Positions 1 through 6,790 are shown, counted from the stretch's first letter. The stretch is 38,833 bases of DNA from Chryseobacterium rhizosphaerae (GCF_003385455.1 NZ_QNUF01000038.1:1-38833); one strand, 5' to 3'. Notes: generated by a model not told the origin, from the letters alone. Numbers and translations: made by a program.

Positions 1-4
1 GGAG

Positions 5-227
5 TTGGAAAACGCTAAGGCGCAATTTTTTTGATATAACTCATGCTTTTAAGGCGCAAGGATTTTATCTCCGATAAAATTGTGTACTGTAGATTTTAAT
101 CTGCATTTGCTGGATCTGCGAGAAATTTAATACTATTCTGCTATGTCCCTTTCTGAAAATCTTAGATTTTCTTGCGTCTTAAATTTTCATAATGCATGAA
201 AATCTTTGCGGCTTTGCGTTTTTCCAA
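5..227. repeat. MITE-like intergenic repeat, copy A
   Basis: The left end (TTGGAAAACGC, AAGGCGCAA) is answered at the right end by its inverted form (GCTTTGCG, TTTTTCCAA). The interior holds small palindromes: GATTTTATC/GATAAAAT near 61-80 and GAAAATCTTAGATTTTC near 156-172. Copies B (2122-2386) and C (2474-2696) share the same order of blocks, including the TGTGTAC.GTAGATTTTA block. It is non-coding and carries no transposase. A non-autonomous mobile or REP-like element is the best guess. Confidence 0.7.
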
Positions 228-275
228 CAATCCAAAAATCATCAACGGTAATCTAAATGGATAGATTATTTTATC

Positions 276-310
276 TAAACCTTATAGGTTTTAAAAACCT
301 ATAAGGTTTA
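276..310. repeat. 35-bp near-perfect palindrome
   Basis: Arms of 17 bp (276-292 and 294-310, core AAACCTTATAGGTTTT and its complement) flank one central A. No adjacent gene clearly ends here, so this is more likely a dispersed palindromic repeat than a terminator. The rest of 228-499, upstream of the XRE gene, is A+T-rich and I see no other feature in it. Confidence 0.6.
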
Positions 311-517
311 AATCTGGTCTTTTACCAAATACTCTTTGATTAATCAGAAGTTGTCATGAAATAAACAACTGACACGAAGAAAGTTTTCAACAATTAAATC
401 AGATAACACCTATGTTTATAAGCTTATTTTCATTTTATCTTTAATCTTATTCTTTAGATCATATTTTTTTCTGTTTTCTATTGTATAGCTTATGCTTTTT
501 TGCCATTTTTGTATAAA

Positions 518-919
518 ATGTCGGTCATGCAAAAAGAAAAATTACGCGTCATCAGAAAGCAAAAAGGCTATACTCAACAACAGGTAGCTGATTTTATCGC
601 AACAGATGTATCTAATTACAGCAGAAAAGAAAGTGGTGATGTAAGGATCGTAAAAGATGAGTGGGACAAACTTGCCCGTTTTCTGGATGTACCGATTGAA
701 GATATTTATGAAGAGGAAGAACCTACAGTAGTTATTAACAATGACCATCCTGTATTTAATGATAGATCTTCTTCTGCGGGGGTAATTACTAACCAGAATA
801 ATTATGATAATATTCCGGGAGCTATCATTGAAAATTTACAAAACTATATTGCTTTATTAAAAGAGGAGAACGAAAAACTGAAAGAAGAACTGAAAGGTCT
901 CCCAAAAGGAAGAAAATAA
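518..919 (+). CDS. XRE-family helix-turn-helix regulator with C-terminal coiled coil
   Basis: This is a small Cro/CI-type DNA-binding protein. An HTH lies near residues 4-60 (KLRVIRKQKGYTQQQVADFI, then a recognition-helix segment SNYSRKESG and a conserved IEDIYEEE end). The linker is Asn/Ser-rich and the C-terminus is a heptad-like charged helix (LLKEENEKLKEELKG) that could dimerise. The reading frame opens with TTG at 500, but ATG at 518 (or 527) begins closer to the domain and is preferred. It stands alone, with a strong terminator after it and a long non-coding region before it. The target is unknown; autoregulation is only a guess. Confidence 0.85.
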   Translation: MSVMQKEKLRVIRKQKGYTQQQVADFIATDVSNYSRKESGDVRIVKDEWDKLARFLDVPIEDIYEEEEPTVVINNDHPVFNDRSSSAGVITNQNNYDNIPGAIIENLQNYIALLKEENEKLKEELKGLPKGRK

Positions 920-947
920 TACGGTTTGAAAATTGTAAAAATATCTG

Positions 948-983
948 TGTCACTCATATTAAGTTATGAAGTGACATTTTTTT
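948..983 (+). terminator. Rho-independent terminator of the XRE gene
   Basis: The stem TGTCACT/AGTGACA (948-954 and 970-976) is extended by CATA/TATG and followed by seven T. It lies 28 bases after the stop codon of the regulator. Confidence 0.85.
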
Positions 984-1048
984 GTGATATAGGCTCTAAT
1001 TGATGCTAAAGTTTTTTGATGCAAAGAATTAATGATTTAAATGTTTTA

Positions 1049-1156
1049 TTTTAGGAGGCAAAGAGTTGCAACTCTGTCGCTAATGAAGCTTTGTGGTAGT
1101 AATACGTTCGCTTAGAAAGAATCAATTTCATTGATTCCAACTTTGCTCTCTTAAAA
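1049..1156. repeat. Short element with inverted ends
   Basis: The left end TTTTAGGAGGCAAAG (1049-1063) is the near inverse of the right end CTTTGCTCTCTTAAAA (1141-1156). The 108-bp interval has no usable ORF. An inner inverted pair is also present (GAATCAATTTCATTGATTC near 1118-1136). It looks like a second family of small non-autonomous repeat. Confidence 0.5.
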
Positions 1157-1230
1157 TATTAAAGAAAGCAAATGAAAACTTTGCGTTAAAAAAAATTCTT
1201 TGATTTAAATTCTAAAGCTGTTTACACTTT

Positions 1231-1490
1231 TTTACTAAACCACAAATCGAAGATTATCTCTTTTCAGTCGATGAATATTATTTCGACGTAGTCAGACACA
1301 AAAGTTTTTATTTTTTTAGACACTTAAGTACACTTTAGAAAGTTTAAAAGAATACTGCACAATTAAGTTCACATAAGATGAAAATCTTTGATTTTCAAAA
1401 AAACTTTAGTGTACTTCTTATACACAAAGTATATAACTTAAATAGCTTATAAGTGTTTAAAAATCTCTTGGGACTTTTGTGGTTAAGTTT
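1231..1490. repeat. About 260-bp intergenic element with inverted ends
   Basis: The outer ends are AAACCACAAA (1237-1246) and TTTGTGGTT (1476-1484). An inner inverted pair, AAGTACACT (1326-1334) and AGTGTACTT (1408-1416), and a small palindrome (GAAAATCTTTGATTTTC near 1380-1396) add nested structure. There is no ORF. It differs in sequence from the repeats at 5-227 and 1049-1156. Confidence 0.5.
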
Positions 1491-1510
1491 AAACAAACTT
1501 GTTTTGAAAT

Positions 1511-1807
1511 TTACAATTCCTCCAACGGATCCCAGAATAGTTTTTTGAAATTTTTTATTCTAAGATTGTCTATCGTAAGGCCTTCCGCTTCCAGTTTTGG
1601 CTGAAATTCAGGGACAGATAAGACTCCTGAACTTGAGATCACACGGTGTGCAGGAACATCTTCAGGACATCCTCCCATGGCTTTTCCTACATGCCGGGAA
1701 TGATTCGGGTAACCTACTGCTTTGGCTATAGCTCCATACGTTGAAACCCTGCCCTTTGGAATAAGTTTCGCCACTTCGTACACCTGTTGTTTGAAGATTT
1801 CGTCCAT
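1511..1807 (-). CDS. Alkyltransferase-like (ATL/MGMT-family) protein
   Basis: The 98-aa product has the O6-alkylguanine-DNA alkyltransferase C-terminal DNA-binding fold: the N-terminal VYEVAKLIPKGRVSTYGAIA segment, the SRHVGKAM helix and the active-site region around residues 51-58. In true MGMT that site reads PCHRV; here it is PAHRV (Ala53), so the alkyl acceptor cysteine is missing. ATL proteins (E. coli YbaZ, fission yeast Atl1) use Trp or Ala there. They bind O6-alkylguanine lesions without repairing them and flag them for nucleotide excision repair. That role is inferred by family. The gene is monocistronic among repeats. Confidence 0.88.
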   Translation of the reverse strand: MDEIFKQQVYEVAKLIPKGRVSTYGAIAKAVGYPNHSRHVGKAMGGCPEDVPAHRVISSSGVLSVPEFQPKLEAEGLTIDNLRIKNFKKLFWDPLEEL

Positions 1808-1869
1808 ATCTTTCTGTAGTTAATTAAGTGATTGAAAATCATATACTCCGGATTTCAAAAGATTTGCAT

Positions 1870-1877
1870 TATTTTTG
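1870..1877 (+). promoter_or_regulatory. -7 box TATTTTTG
   Basis: This matches the Bacteroidota -7 consensus TAnnTTTG, 42 bases before the ATG at 1920. I could not see a convincing -33 TTG at the usual spacing, so support is partial. Confidence 0.4.
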
Positions 1878-1919
1878 AACTCACATGGATTCAATGATGT
1901 TTCATTAAAAGATAAAGAT

Positions 1920-2066
1920 ATGAAAAAATCATTTTTCCGACTGCTGAATGCGGTTAATAAAAAAGTTCTCCCAAAACTGAGTAATAAAGATCCCAATCAT
2001 CTGACTAAGATAGAAAAGGGAATTTTGGCGTATCGTTATTTTGTTCTGGTAAATTCGTTGGATTGA
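1920..2066 (+). CDS. Small conserved flavobacterial protein (48 aa)
   Basis: The product is a basic peptide starting MKKSFFRLLNAVNKKVLP and ending YRYFVLVNSLD. From memory, very similar short proteins occur widely in flavobacteria and are often labelled SsrA-binding protein. It is far too short to be SmpB and no SmpB motif is visible, so that label should not be used to infer function. The frame opens upstream at 1875, but the ATG at 1920 fits the conserved start and follows a -7 box. No function can be assigned. Confidence 0.65.
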   Translation: MKKSFFRLLNAVNKKVLPKLSNKDPNHLTKIEKGILAYRYFVLVNSLD

Positions 2067-2121
2067 TTTTTTTATTTTCTTACTTATGATACCGGTTTTC
2101 ACAGATGTTTGCGGAAAATTT

Positions 2122-2386
2122 TTGGAAAACGCAAAGACGTTAGTTTTTTGAAATATTACATACTGTAAGGGGCAAGGATTTTATCTCAGATAAAATTGTG
2201 TACAGTAGATTTTATTTTTATCTCACGCTGATTTTGCAGATTACGCTAATACTAATGAAAACCCGCTTCATCTGTGAGAAAATTTAATATAAGATTATAC
2301 ATTGCTTTTGCTGAAAATCTTAGATTTTCTTGCGTCTTAAAATTTTCATACTACATGAAAATCCCTTGCGCCTTTGCGTATTCCAA
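2122..2386. repeat. MITE-like intergenic repeat, copy B
   Basis: This is the same family as copy A. The left end TTGGAAAACGCAAAGACG is inverted at the right end as CGCCTTTGCGTATTCCAA. It shares the GGCAAGGATTTTATC, TGTGTACAGTAGATTTTA and GAAAATCTTAGATTTTC blocks, and is longer than A and C by about 40 bp in the middle. A 64-codon open frame inside it is not a gene. Confidence 0.7.
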
Positions 2387-2473
2387 CAAAAAAGAGATGC
2401 TAAGCAGCTTGAAAAATAATATTACACAAGAGACTGTTTCAATTTTGAGGCAGTCTTTTTTTGTATGAAAAGT

Positions 2474-2696
2474 TTGGGAAAACGCAAAGGCGCAAATTTT
2501 TTAATATAACTCATGTTTTTAAGGCGCAAGGATTTTATCTTCGATAAAATTGTGTACGGTAGATTTTATTTTTATCTCAGATGCTCATTAAAATCTGCGT
2601 GATCTGTGTGATCTGCGAGAAAATTTAATATAACATTATATCTGCTGAAAATCTCCACATTACATAAAAAGTTCTTTGTCACTTTGTGTTTTCCAA
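2474..2696. repeat. MITE-like intergenic repeat, copy C
   Basis: The left end is TTGGGAAAACGCAAAGGCG and the right end CACTTTGTGTTTTCCAA. Blocks up to the GTGTACGGTAGATTTTA segment match copy A almost base for base. The right half is more diverged: the GAAAATCTTAGATTTTC hairpin is reduced to GAAAATCTCCAC. It lies 88 bp after copy B in the same orientation. Confidence 0.7.
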
Positions 2697-2724
2697 TCAA
2701 AATATATGTTGAATTATCTCACAA

Positions 2725-2756
2725 ATAAAAAAGCGCTTCAAATGATTTGAAGCGCT
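2725..2756 (-). terminator. Terminator of the deoxyhypusine-synthase-like gene
   Basis: A perfect 12-bp inverted repeat (AGCGCTTCAAAT at 2732-2743, complement at 2745-2756) is followed on the minus strand by a T-rich tract. It lies 31 bases past the stop codon. Confidence 0.88.
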
Positions 2757-2787
2757 GATATTGTCATCTCTTTCGAGAATTTTGTTC

Positions 2788-3759
2788 TTAGTTTTCTAAG
2801 ATATAAGAGAACATTAATGGTGCACAAATAGTTGCATCACTTTCAACGATGAATTTCGGTGTAGTGATATCCAGTTTACCCCAAGTGATTTTCTCATTTG
2901 GAACAGCTCCTGAGTACGAACCATATGATGTTGTAGAGTCAGAGATCTGGCAGAAATAAGACCAGAAAGGAATGTCATGCATTTCCATATCCTGATACAA
3001 CATCGGTACTACACAGATCGGGAAATCCCCTGCAATACCTCCTCCGATCTGGAAGAATCCAACTCCTTTACCTCCTGAGTTTTTAGTATACCAGTCAGCA
3101 AGATAAGTCATATATTCAATTCCTGATTTCATTGTAGTAGCTGTAAGCTCTCCTTTGATACAGTAAGAAGCGAAAATGTTACCCATTGTAGAATCTTCCC
3201 ATCCTGGAACTACAATTGGCAGGTTTGCTTCTGCAGCAGCAATCATCCAAGAATTTTCTCTAGGAATTTCATAATACTGCTCTAATACTCCTGAAAGGAT
3301 CATTTTGTACATAAATTCGTGTGGGAAATACCTTTCTCCTTTCGCTTCTGCATCTTTCCAGATTTCAACGATATGTTTCTGTAATCTTCTGAATGCTTCT
3401 TCTTCAGGGATACAAGTATCTGTAACTCTATTTAAACCTCTTTCCAGAAGGTCCCACTCATCCTGAGCTGTTAAATCTCTATAATGAGGAACTCTTTCGT
3501 AGTGAGAGTGTGCCACAAGGTTCATTAAATCTTCTTCAAGGTTAGCACCTGTACAAGAGATAAAATCTACTTTCCCCTGGCGAATCATTTCTGCAAGAAT
3601 TTTACCCAATTCAGCAGTAGACATTGCTCCAGCTAAAGTGATCATCATTTTTCCGCCATCTTTAAGATGGGCAACATAGCCTTTAGATGCATCCACCAAT
3701 GCAGCTGCATTGAAGTGCAGGTAATATTTCTCTATAAATTCAGAAATTGGTTTGCTCAT
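2788..3759 (-). CDS. Deoxyhypusine synthase family protein, possibly homospermidine synthase
   Basis: The 323-aa product matches the DHS family along its length. It keeps the NAD-binding GG segments (FFQIGGGIAGDFPICVVPML) and the active-site WGK motif near the C-terminus (Lys295), the lysine that carries the aminobutyl intermediate in eukaryotic DHS. Bacteria lack eIF5A, so protein modification is unlikely. Bacterial DHS-like enzymes are known to make homospermidine, which is reported as a main polyamine of many flavobacteria; that role is inference here. The frame opens six codons upstream at a TTG, but that TTG is part of a TATCTTTG promoter box, so ATG at 3759 is the real start. The gene is monocistronic. 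Confidence 0.88.
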   Translation of the reverse strand: MSKPISEFIEKYYLHFNAAALVDASKGYVAHLKDGGKMMITLAGAMSTAELGKILAEMIRQGKVDFISCTGANLEEDLMNLVAHSHYERVPHYRDLTAQDEWDLLERGLNRVTDTCIPEEEAFRRLQKHIVEIWKDAEAKGERYFPHEFMYKMILSGVLEQYYEIPRENSWMIAAAEANLPIVVPGWEDSTMGNIFASYCIKGELTATTMKSGIEYMTYLADWYTKNSGGKGVGFFQIGGGIAGDFPICVVPMLYQDMEMHDIPFWSYFCQISDSTTSYGSYSGAVPNEKITWGKLDITTPKFIVESDATICAPLMFSYILEN

Positions 3760-3774
3760 TTTTTTTAATTTTTG

Positions 3775-3782
3775 CAAAGATA
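3775..3782 (-). promoter_or_regulatory. -7 box TATCTTTG
   Basis: An exact TAnnTTTG match on the minus strand, 15 bases before the ATG at 3759. It overlaps the false TTG start of the downstream gene. A candidate -33 TTG lies 23 bases further upstream. Confidence 0.6.
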
Positions 3783-3862
3783 AAACTTAAAAACGGAATG
3801 CAGCCCAAGCACTTGAAGAAAGTGTCACAGAGGGGTCTTTTTTTATCATTTGTTAAATGCTA

Positions 3863-4002
3863 AAGCTGTTTTGTTGGGACACATAAAGGCGCAAAGAACT
3901 TTTCATGTAGTATGAAAGTTTTTAGCAGCAATAAAATCTTAGATTTTAAAGCACAAATGATATAAAAAACTTGTGCCTTTGCGTTTTCCAAAACAGTTGA
4001 GC
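3863..4002. repeat. Shortened relative of the MITE-like repeat (copy D)
   Basis: The outer inverted ends (GCTGTTTTGTTGG near 3866 and CCAAAACAGTTGAGC near 3988) enclose AAAGGCGCAAAG on the left and CTTGTGCCTTTGCGTTTTCC on the right. These are the terminal motifs of copies A-C. The TGTGTAC block of A-C is missing and only a central AAATCTTAGATTT palindrome remains. It is probably an internally deleted copy. Confidence 0.55.
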
Positions 4003-4010
4003 TAATGAAA

Positions 4011-4044
4011 TTAAAAAAGCGGGGCTCAAAGTGAGCCCCGCTTT
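4011..4044 (-). terminator. Terminator of the GreA/Rnk-like gene
   Basis: A 13-bp stem (4016-4028 and 4032-4044, core GCGGGGCTCA) encloses a 3-base loop. On the minus strand it ends in a T run. It lies 36 bases after the stop. Confidence 0.9.
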
Positions 4045-4079
4045 CATTGTAATTTAATTTAATAGCTTTCAACAAGGAT

Positions 4080-4460
4080 TTATCCTTCCCAGGGAGCCAC
4101 TTTCAGGATTTCAATTTTACGTTCTCCGTCTTTGAAAGGCCAACTGATAACATCTCCTACTTTATATCCTACTACTGCAAGGGCAATATCCGATAATATG
4201 GAATGCTTATTCTTTTTAAGCTTTGCTTTGGTAGAAGGTACAAAAATATATTCGTGCTCAAAATCTAAGGTATGGTCTTTCAATGTCACTTTCCTTTCAA
4301 CCGTTACGATATCAGCAGGCAGATCTCTTCTCAATACCTGTTTTGCATTTCTAAGTTCTTCCGTAAGTCTTTTTTCTTCTCCGATGCTCACCTTTTTCCT
4401 TCTGAGTGTATCTTTTATGGCATCATAAATCCCTGTGGTTACAATAATATGATTGGACAT
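4080..4460 (-). CDS. GreA/GreB/Rnk-family protein
   Basis: The 126-aa product has a short N-terminal helical hairpin (RLTEELRNAKQVLRRDLP) and a C-terminal FKBP-like Gre domain (DIVTVERKV, SILSDIALAVVGYKVGD, ISWPF). The length and the hairpin of only about 40 residues fit Rnk-type relatives better than GreA (about 158 aa), so it may bind RNA polymerase without stimulating transcript cleavage. The frame opens three codons earlier with TTG; ATG at 4460 is preferred. A -7 box and a possible leader ORF lie about 150-290 bases upstream. Confidence 0.83.
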   Translation of the reverse strand: MSNHIIVTTGIYDAIKDTLRRKKVSIGEEKRLTEELRNAKQVLRRDLPADIVTVERKVTLKDHTLDFEHEYIFVPSTKAKLKKNKHSILSDIALAVVGYKVGDVISWPFKDGERKIEILKVAPWEG

Positions 4461-4584
4461 TTTGTTCAATTTTTTAAAATTAAAATGCAGTTATTCCCTA
4501 ACGATCCAATGTAGAACCCAGGCATACAACAGCCTTCTTCTATAGAAAACTGCAAAAAAGTAATAAATAAAATCCGGAGTGATT

Positions 4585-4607
4585 CCCTGTCTTGGATCCT
4601 GACAGGG
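4585..4607 (-). promoter_or_regulatory. Leader hairpin upstream of the Rnk-like gene
   Basis: The perfect 7-bp stem CCCTGTC/GACAGGG (4585-4591, 4601-4607) has a 9-base loop. It begins 2 bases after the stop codon of the possible leader ORF at 4609-4722. No U tract follows, so it is not a plain terminator. Confidence 0.4.
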
Positions 4608-4608
4608 C

Positions 4609-4722
4609 TTAATTGATAAAGTCCTTAGAACTTTTCAGGAAAGAGTCTGTATGTAAATAAAGTAATGACAGCAGTAATCCTGACGGTCGGCGTATCGCAG
4701 ATAAAAAGATTGTTGCTATCAT
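4609..4722 (-). CDS. Possible 37-aa leader peptide
   Basis: This is a short ATG-initiated frame (starts MIATIFLSAIRRPSGLLLSL, ends SKDFIN) beginning about 20 bases after the minus-strand box TATATTTG and ending next to the 4585-4607 hairpin. I do not recognise a family. Overlapping it, another minus frame without an ATG runs from about 4627 down to about 4486 (contains DPRQGITPDFIYYFFAVFYR). The two frames could be a leader plus a structured RNA, or the remains of one frameshifted gene. The support is position and layout, not homology. Confidence 0.3.
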   Translation of the reverse strand: MIATIFLSAIRRPSGLLLSLLYLHTDSFLKSSKDFIN

Positions 4723-4743
4723 TATATTTTGTTTTAATCCTAA

Positions 4744-4751
4744 CAAATATA
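4744..4751 (-). promoter_or_regulatory. -7 box TATATTTG
   Basis: An exact TAnnTTTG match on the minus strand, 22 bases before the possible leader ORF and 284 before the Rnk-like gene. A -33 TTG is not at ideal spacing. Confidence 0.45.
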
Positions 4752-4860
4752 GGACTTAAAATCGGAATGTAGCGGCAAATTATCGCCAAATTAAATATTT
4801 CCCCATCATGATCATGTCTTTCAACGTTCCGGAAGTAATCGTTTATTTCTGAGTAAACAA

Positions 4861-5253
4861 CTACAACTTAAACCGTCTGTTTTCCTTTTTATCGGAGAGC
4901 TTTTTCTTGCTATCCAATCTTTTCTGTTTCTGAGCTCTTGAAGGTTTTGTCGCCGTTCTTTTTTTGGGAACAATGAGCGCTTTGTTCACCAGTTCAATTA
5001 TTTTTTCAATTGCTTTATTTTTATTCATCAGCTGCGTTCGGCTTTCAGAAACAGTTAAAAATAAAACTCCCTCAGCATTGATCCTGTTTTTCAATTTATC
5101 CAGTAGTAATGCTTTCTGCTCCTCATGAAAGAAAACGGATGCATTCACTTCCCAAAGTACGGTAACGGCAGTTTCCACCTTATTCACATTTTGCCCTCCA
5201 GCACCACTACTTCGGGAGGTTTTGAAACTGAGTTCTTTTGAAAAGTTTTTCAT
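4861..5253 (-). CDS. arfB: Alternative ribosome-rescue factor ArfB (YaeJ-type peptidyl-tRNA hydrolase)
   Basis: The 130-aa product carries the class I release-factor catalytic motif GAGGQNVNK, with GGQ at residues 19-21, near its N-terminus. It lacks the codon-recognition domains of RF1/RF2. The C-terminal third is a strongly basic tail (PKKRTATKPSRAQKQKR, SDKKENRRFKL), as in ArfB, where it enters the empty mRNA channel of stalled ribosomes. The length fits the family (about 140 aa). It lies 29 bases after menE on the same strand and is probably co-transcribed. About 390 bp separate it from the Rnk-like gene. Confidence 0.95.
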   Translation of the reverse strand: MKNFSKELSFKTSRSSGAGGQNVNKVETAVTVLWEVNASVFFHEEQKALLLDKLKNRINAEGVLFLTVSESRTQLMNKNKAIEKIIELVNKALIVPKKRTATKPSRAQKQKRLDSKKKLSDKKENRRFKL

Positions 5254-5282
5254 TGTATTTATTTTAAAATAAGTGAAAAAGA

Positions 5283-6311
5283 TTAGGCCTCTGTACTGAT
5301 CTTTTTATACAGTTCTATCCTGTTTATTTTTCCGTTTGGCGTTCTGGGTATTTCATCTATAAAAATAATCTCTTTGGGTTTGTGGAAATTTTTATCAAAC
5401 GGTATTTCTGAAATTTTCACAAACAAGTCTTCTGATTTATTTCCTTCTATAACCAATATCAATTTTTGACCCAAACTTTCGTCCTTTATACCTAAGAATA
5501 CCACTTCATTTGGAATCGCTTTTTTTACCAGGGCTTCAAGAGTTTCCGGGAAAATTTTGGCTCCACCGGAATTGATTACATTATCAATCCGTCCTAAAAA
5601 CCTAAACTGCTTTCCTGCTTTAATTTCAACTAAATCATTAGTTATCAACACTTCATCATTCACTGCAGGTGCAAATATTTTCAAACACGTCCTCTCATCC
5701 AAGGAAATATTTACATTTTCAAAAGCTGTAAAATACTCTTCCGGATCCGGCATCAGCTGCCTTAAGGCAATATGAGAAAGAGTTTCAGACATTCCATAGG
5801 TTTCAAAAATACGGTTTGAAACACTCAGATTCATTTTGAGAATTTTATTTTTTAAACTCTCTGATACTGCAGCCCCTCCAATGATCAGATTTTTTATTAA
5901 ATGAAGTCTATCCAATGAATTTTCTACCTGCAAAGGAGTCATTGCACAAAAATCTATTTCCTCTTCCAGATTTTCGACGGGGTTTAAGGAGGGTTCTGTC
6001 ACCATTAGTTTTAATTTTCTTTCCAGAGCACGTACAACCATCATTTTCCCTGAGATATATTCTACCGGCAGGCATAAAAGTGCCTTATCCCCCTGTTGTA
6101 ATCCCAGAAAGTTGCAGGTCATTACCGCAGAATTTATCATTTTACTTTTCTCAATTTCAAAAATTTTAGGTGTTCCTGTGGAACCCGAAGTCTGAACTTT
6201 TACCGTGTTTGCGTTAAAAAACCATTCTTCCAGAAAAAAACCAACTTTTTTTTCAAATTCCGTATTAAACGATAAATTATTAGTATTGAGATTATTGAAG
6301 TCTATCAGCAT
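5283..6311 (-). CDS. menE: o-Succinylbenzoate-CoA ligase (MenE), short form
   Basis: This is an AMP-forming acyl-CoA synthetase. The P-loop TSGSTGTPK is at residues 41-49. GGAAVSESLKN, ETYGMSETLSH, the hinge FRFLGRIDNVINSGG and the C-terminal catalytic lysine region PRTPNGKINR are all present. At 342 aa it is much shorter than the proteobacterial enzyme (about 450 aa) because the N-terminal part is reduced, as is common in Bacteroidota. The role is CoA activation of o-succinylbenzoate for menaquinone, the quinone that would feed the respiratory chain ending in the cbb3 oxidase found further on. Other men genes are not in the window, so substrate assignment rests on family resemblance. Confidence 0.87.
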   Translation of the reverse strand: MLIDFNNLNTNNLSFNTEFEKKVGFFLEEWFFNANTVKVQTSGSTGTPKIFEIEKSKMINSAVMTCNFLGLQQGDKALLCLPVEYISGKMMVVRALERKLKLMVTEPSLNPVENLEEEIDFCAMTPLQVENSLDRLHLIKNLIIGGAAVSESLKNKILKMNLSVSNRIFETYGMSETLSHIALRQLMPDPEEYFTAFENVNISLDERTCLKIFAPAVNDEVLITNDLVEIKAGKQFRFLGRIDNVINSGGAKIFPETLEALVKKAIPNEVVFLGIKDESLGQKLILVIEGNKSEDLFVKISEIPFDKNFHKPKEIIFIDEIPRTPNGKINRIELYKKISTEA

Positions 6312-6363
6312 ATTTTAGTATTCATAAAAGCACAGTAAATTTAGAAAAAATTTTAAAAAGTTC

Positions 6364-6393
6364 TTGTAAGTAAAGAAAAAAGCTGTAAATTTG
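6364..6393 (+). promoter_or_regulatory. Promoter of tRNA-Gln copy 1
   Basis: A -33 TTG (6364-6366) and a -7 TAAATTTG (6386-6393) are separated by 19 bases. The box lies 17 bases before the tRNA. The same arrangement is repeated before copy 2. Confidence 0.8.
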
Positions 6394-6410
6394 CACCACC
6401 AAAATAAAAC

Positions 6411-6481
6411 AGACCTATAGTGTAACGGTAGCACTCCGGTTTTTGGTACCGTCAGTCGGGGTTCGAATCCCTGTGGGTCTA
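6411..6481 (+). tRNA. tRNA-Gln (anticodon UUG), copy 1
   Basis: The acceptor arms AGACCTA and TGGGTCT pair (one G-U). The D arm GTGT...GCAC, anticodon arm CCGGT-TTTTGGT-ACCGT (loop with TTG; the outermost pair C27-U43 is mismatched) and T arm CGGGG-TTCGAAT-CCCTG are all visible. The discriminator is A and the CCA end is not encoded. The 71-nt sequence is identical to copy 2. Confidence 0.96.
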
Positions 6482-6482
6482 C

Positions 6483-6517
6483 AAACCATCCTTTTCTAAG
6501 GATGGTTTTTGTTTTTT
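6483..6517 (+). terminator. Terminator of tRNA-Gln copy 1
   Basis: An 11-bp stem AAACCATCCTT/AAGGATGGTTT with loop TTCT is followed by TTGTTTTTT. It starts directly after the tRNA. Confidence 0.92.
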
Positions 6518-6671
6518 ATAGGGCTATATTATACTGTTTTATTTTTCTGTAAAGCTATTTTTCACAGTGGTAATGTGGAGCATCTACCAAAGATTCAATA
6601 TAAAATACGTCAGAAAAGATAAATTCCTATCAATTTTGAGTGTAAAAACTATAGATTTTTTGATAAGGTAT

Positions 6672-6701
6672 TTGTACATTTAAAAAAAAACTATAAATTT
6701 G
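6672..6701 (+). promoter_or_regulatory. Promoter of tRNA-Gln copy 2
   Basis: A TTG (6672-6674), a 19-base spacer and TAAATTTG (6694-6701) repeat the copy 1 promoter exactly in layout, although the spacer sequence has diverged. Confidence 0.8.
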
Positions 6702-6718
6702 CATCACCAAAAATAAAC

Positions 6719-6789
6719 AGACCTATAGTGTAACGGTAGCACTCCGGTTTTTGGTACCGTCAGTCGGGGTTCGAATCCCTGTGGGTCTA
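6719..6789 (+). tRNA. tRNA-Gln (anticodon UUG), copy 2
   Basis: Identical over 71 nt to the copy at 6411-6481, with the same TTG anticodon loop and discriminator A. The flanks are also shared: ATTTGCA.CACCAAAA before it and the ACCATCC hairpin after it. Confidence 0.96.
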
Positions 6790-6790
6790 C

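Noticed and set aside
1875..2066. SmpB (SsrA-binding protein) label for the small gene
   Set aside because: At 48 residues it cannot contain the SmpB fold and no SmpB motif is seen.
2274..2468. 64-codon plus-strand frame
   Set aside because: It lies inside and just after repeat copy B and translates palindromic repeat sequence; no protein pattern.
1..4000. CRISPR array
   Set aside because: The repeats are few, over 200 bp long, with inverted ends and no regular spacers; no cas genes are present.
3860..4075. 71-codon minus-strand frame
   Set aside because: It spans the copy D repeat and the terminator of the Rnk-like gene.
4132..4514. Plus-strand frames opposite the Rnk-like gene
   Set aside because: They are antisense shadows of a well-supported minus-strand gene.
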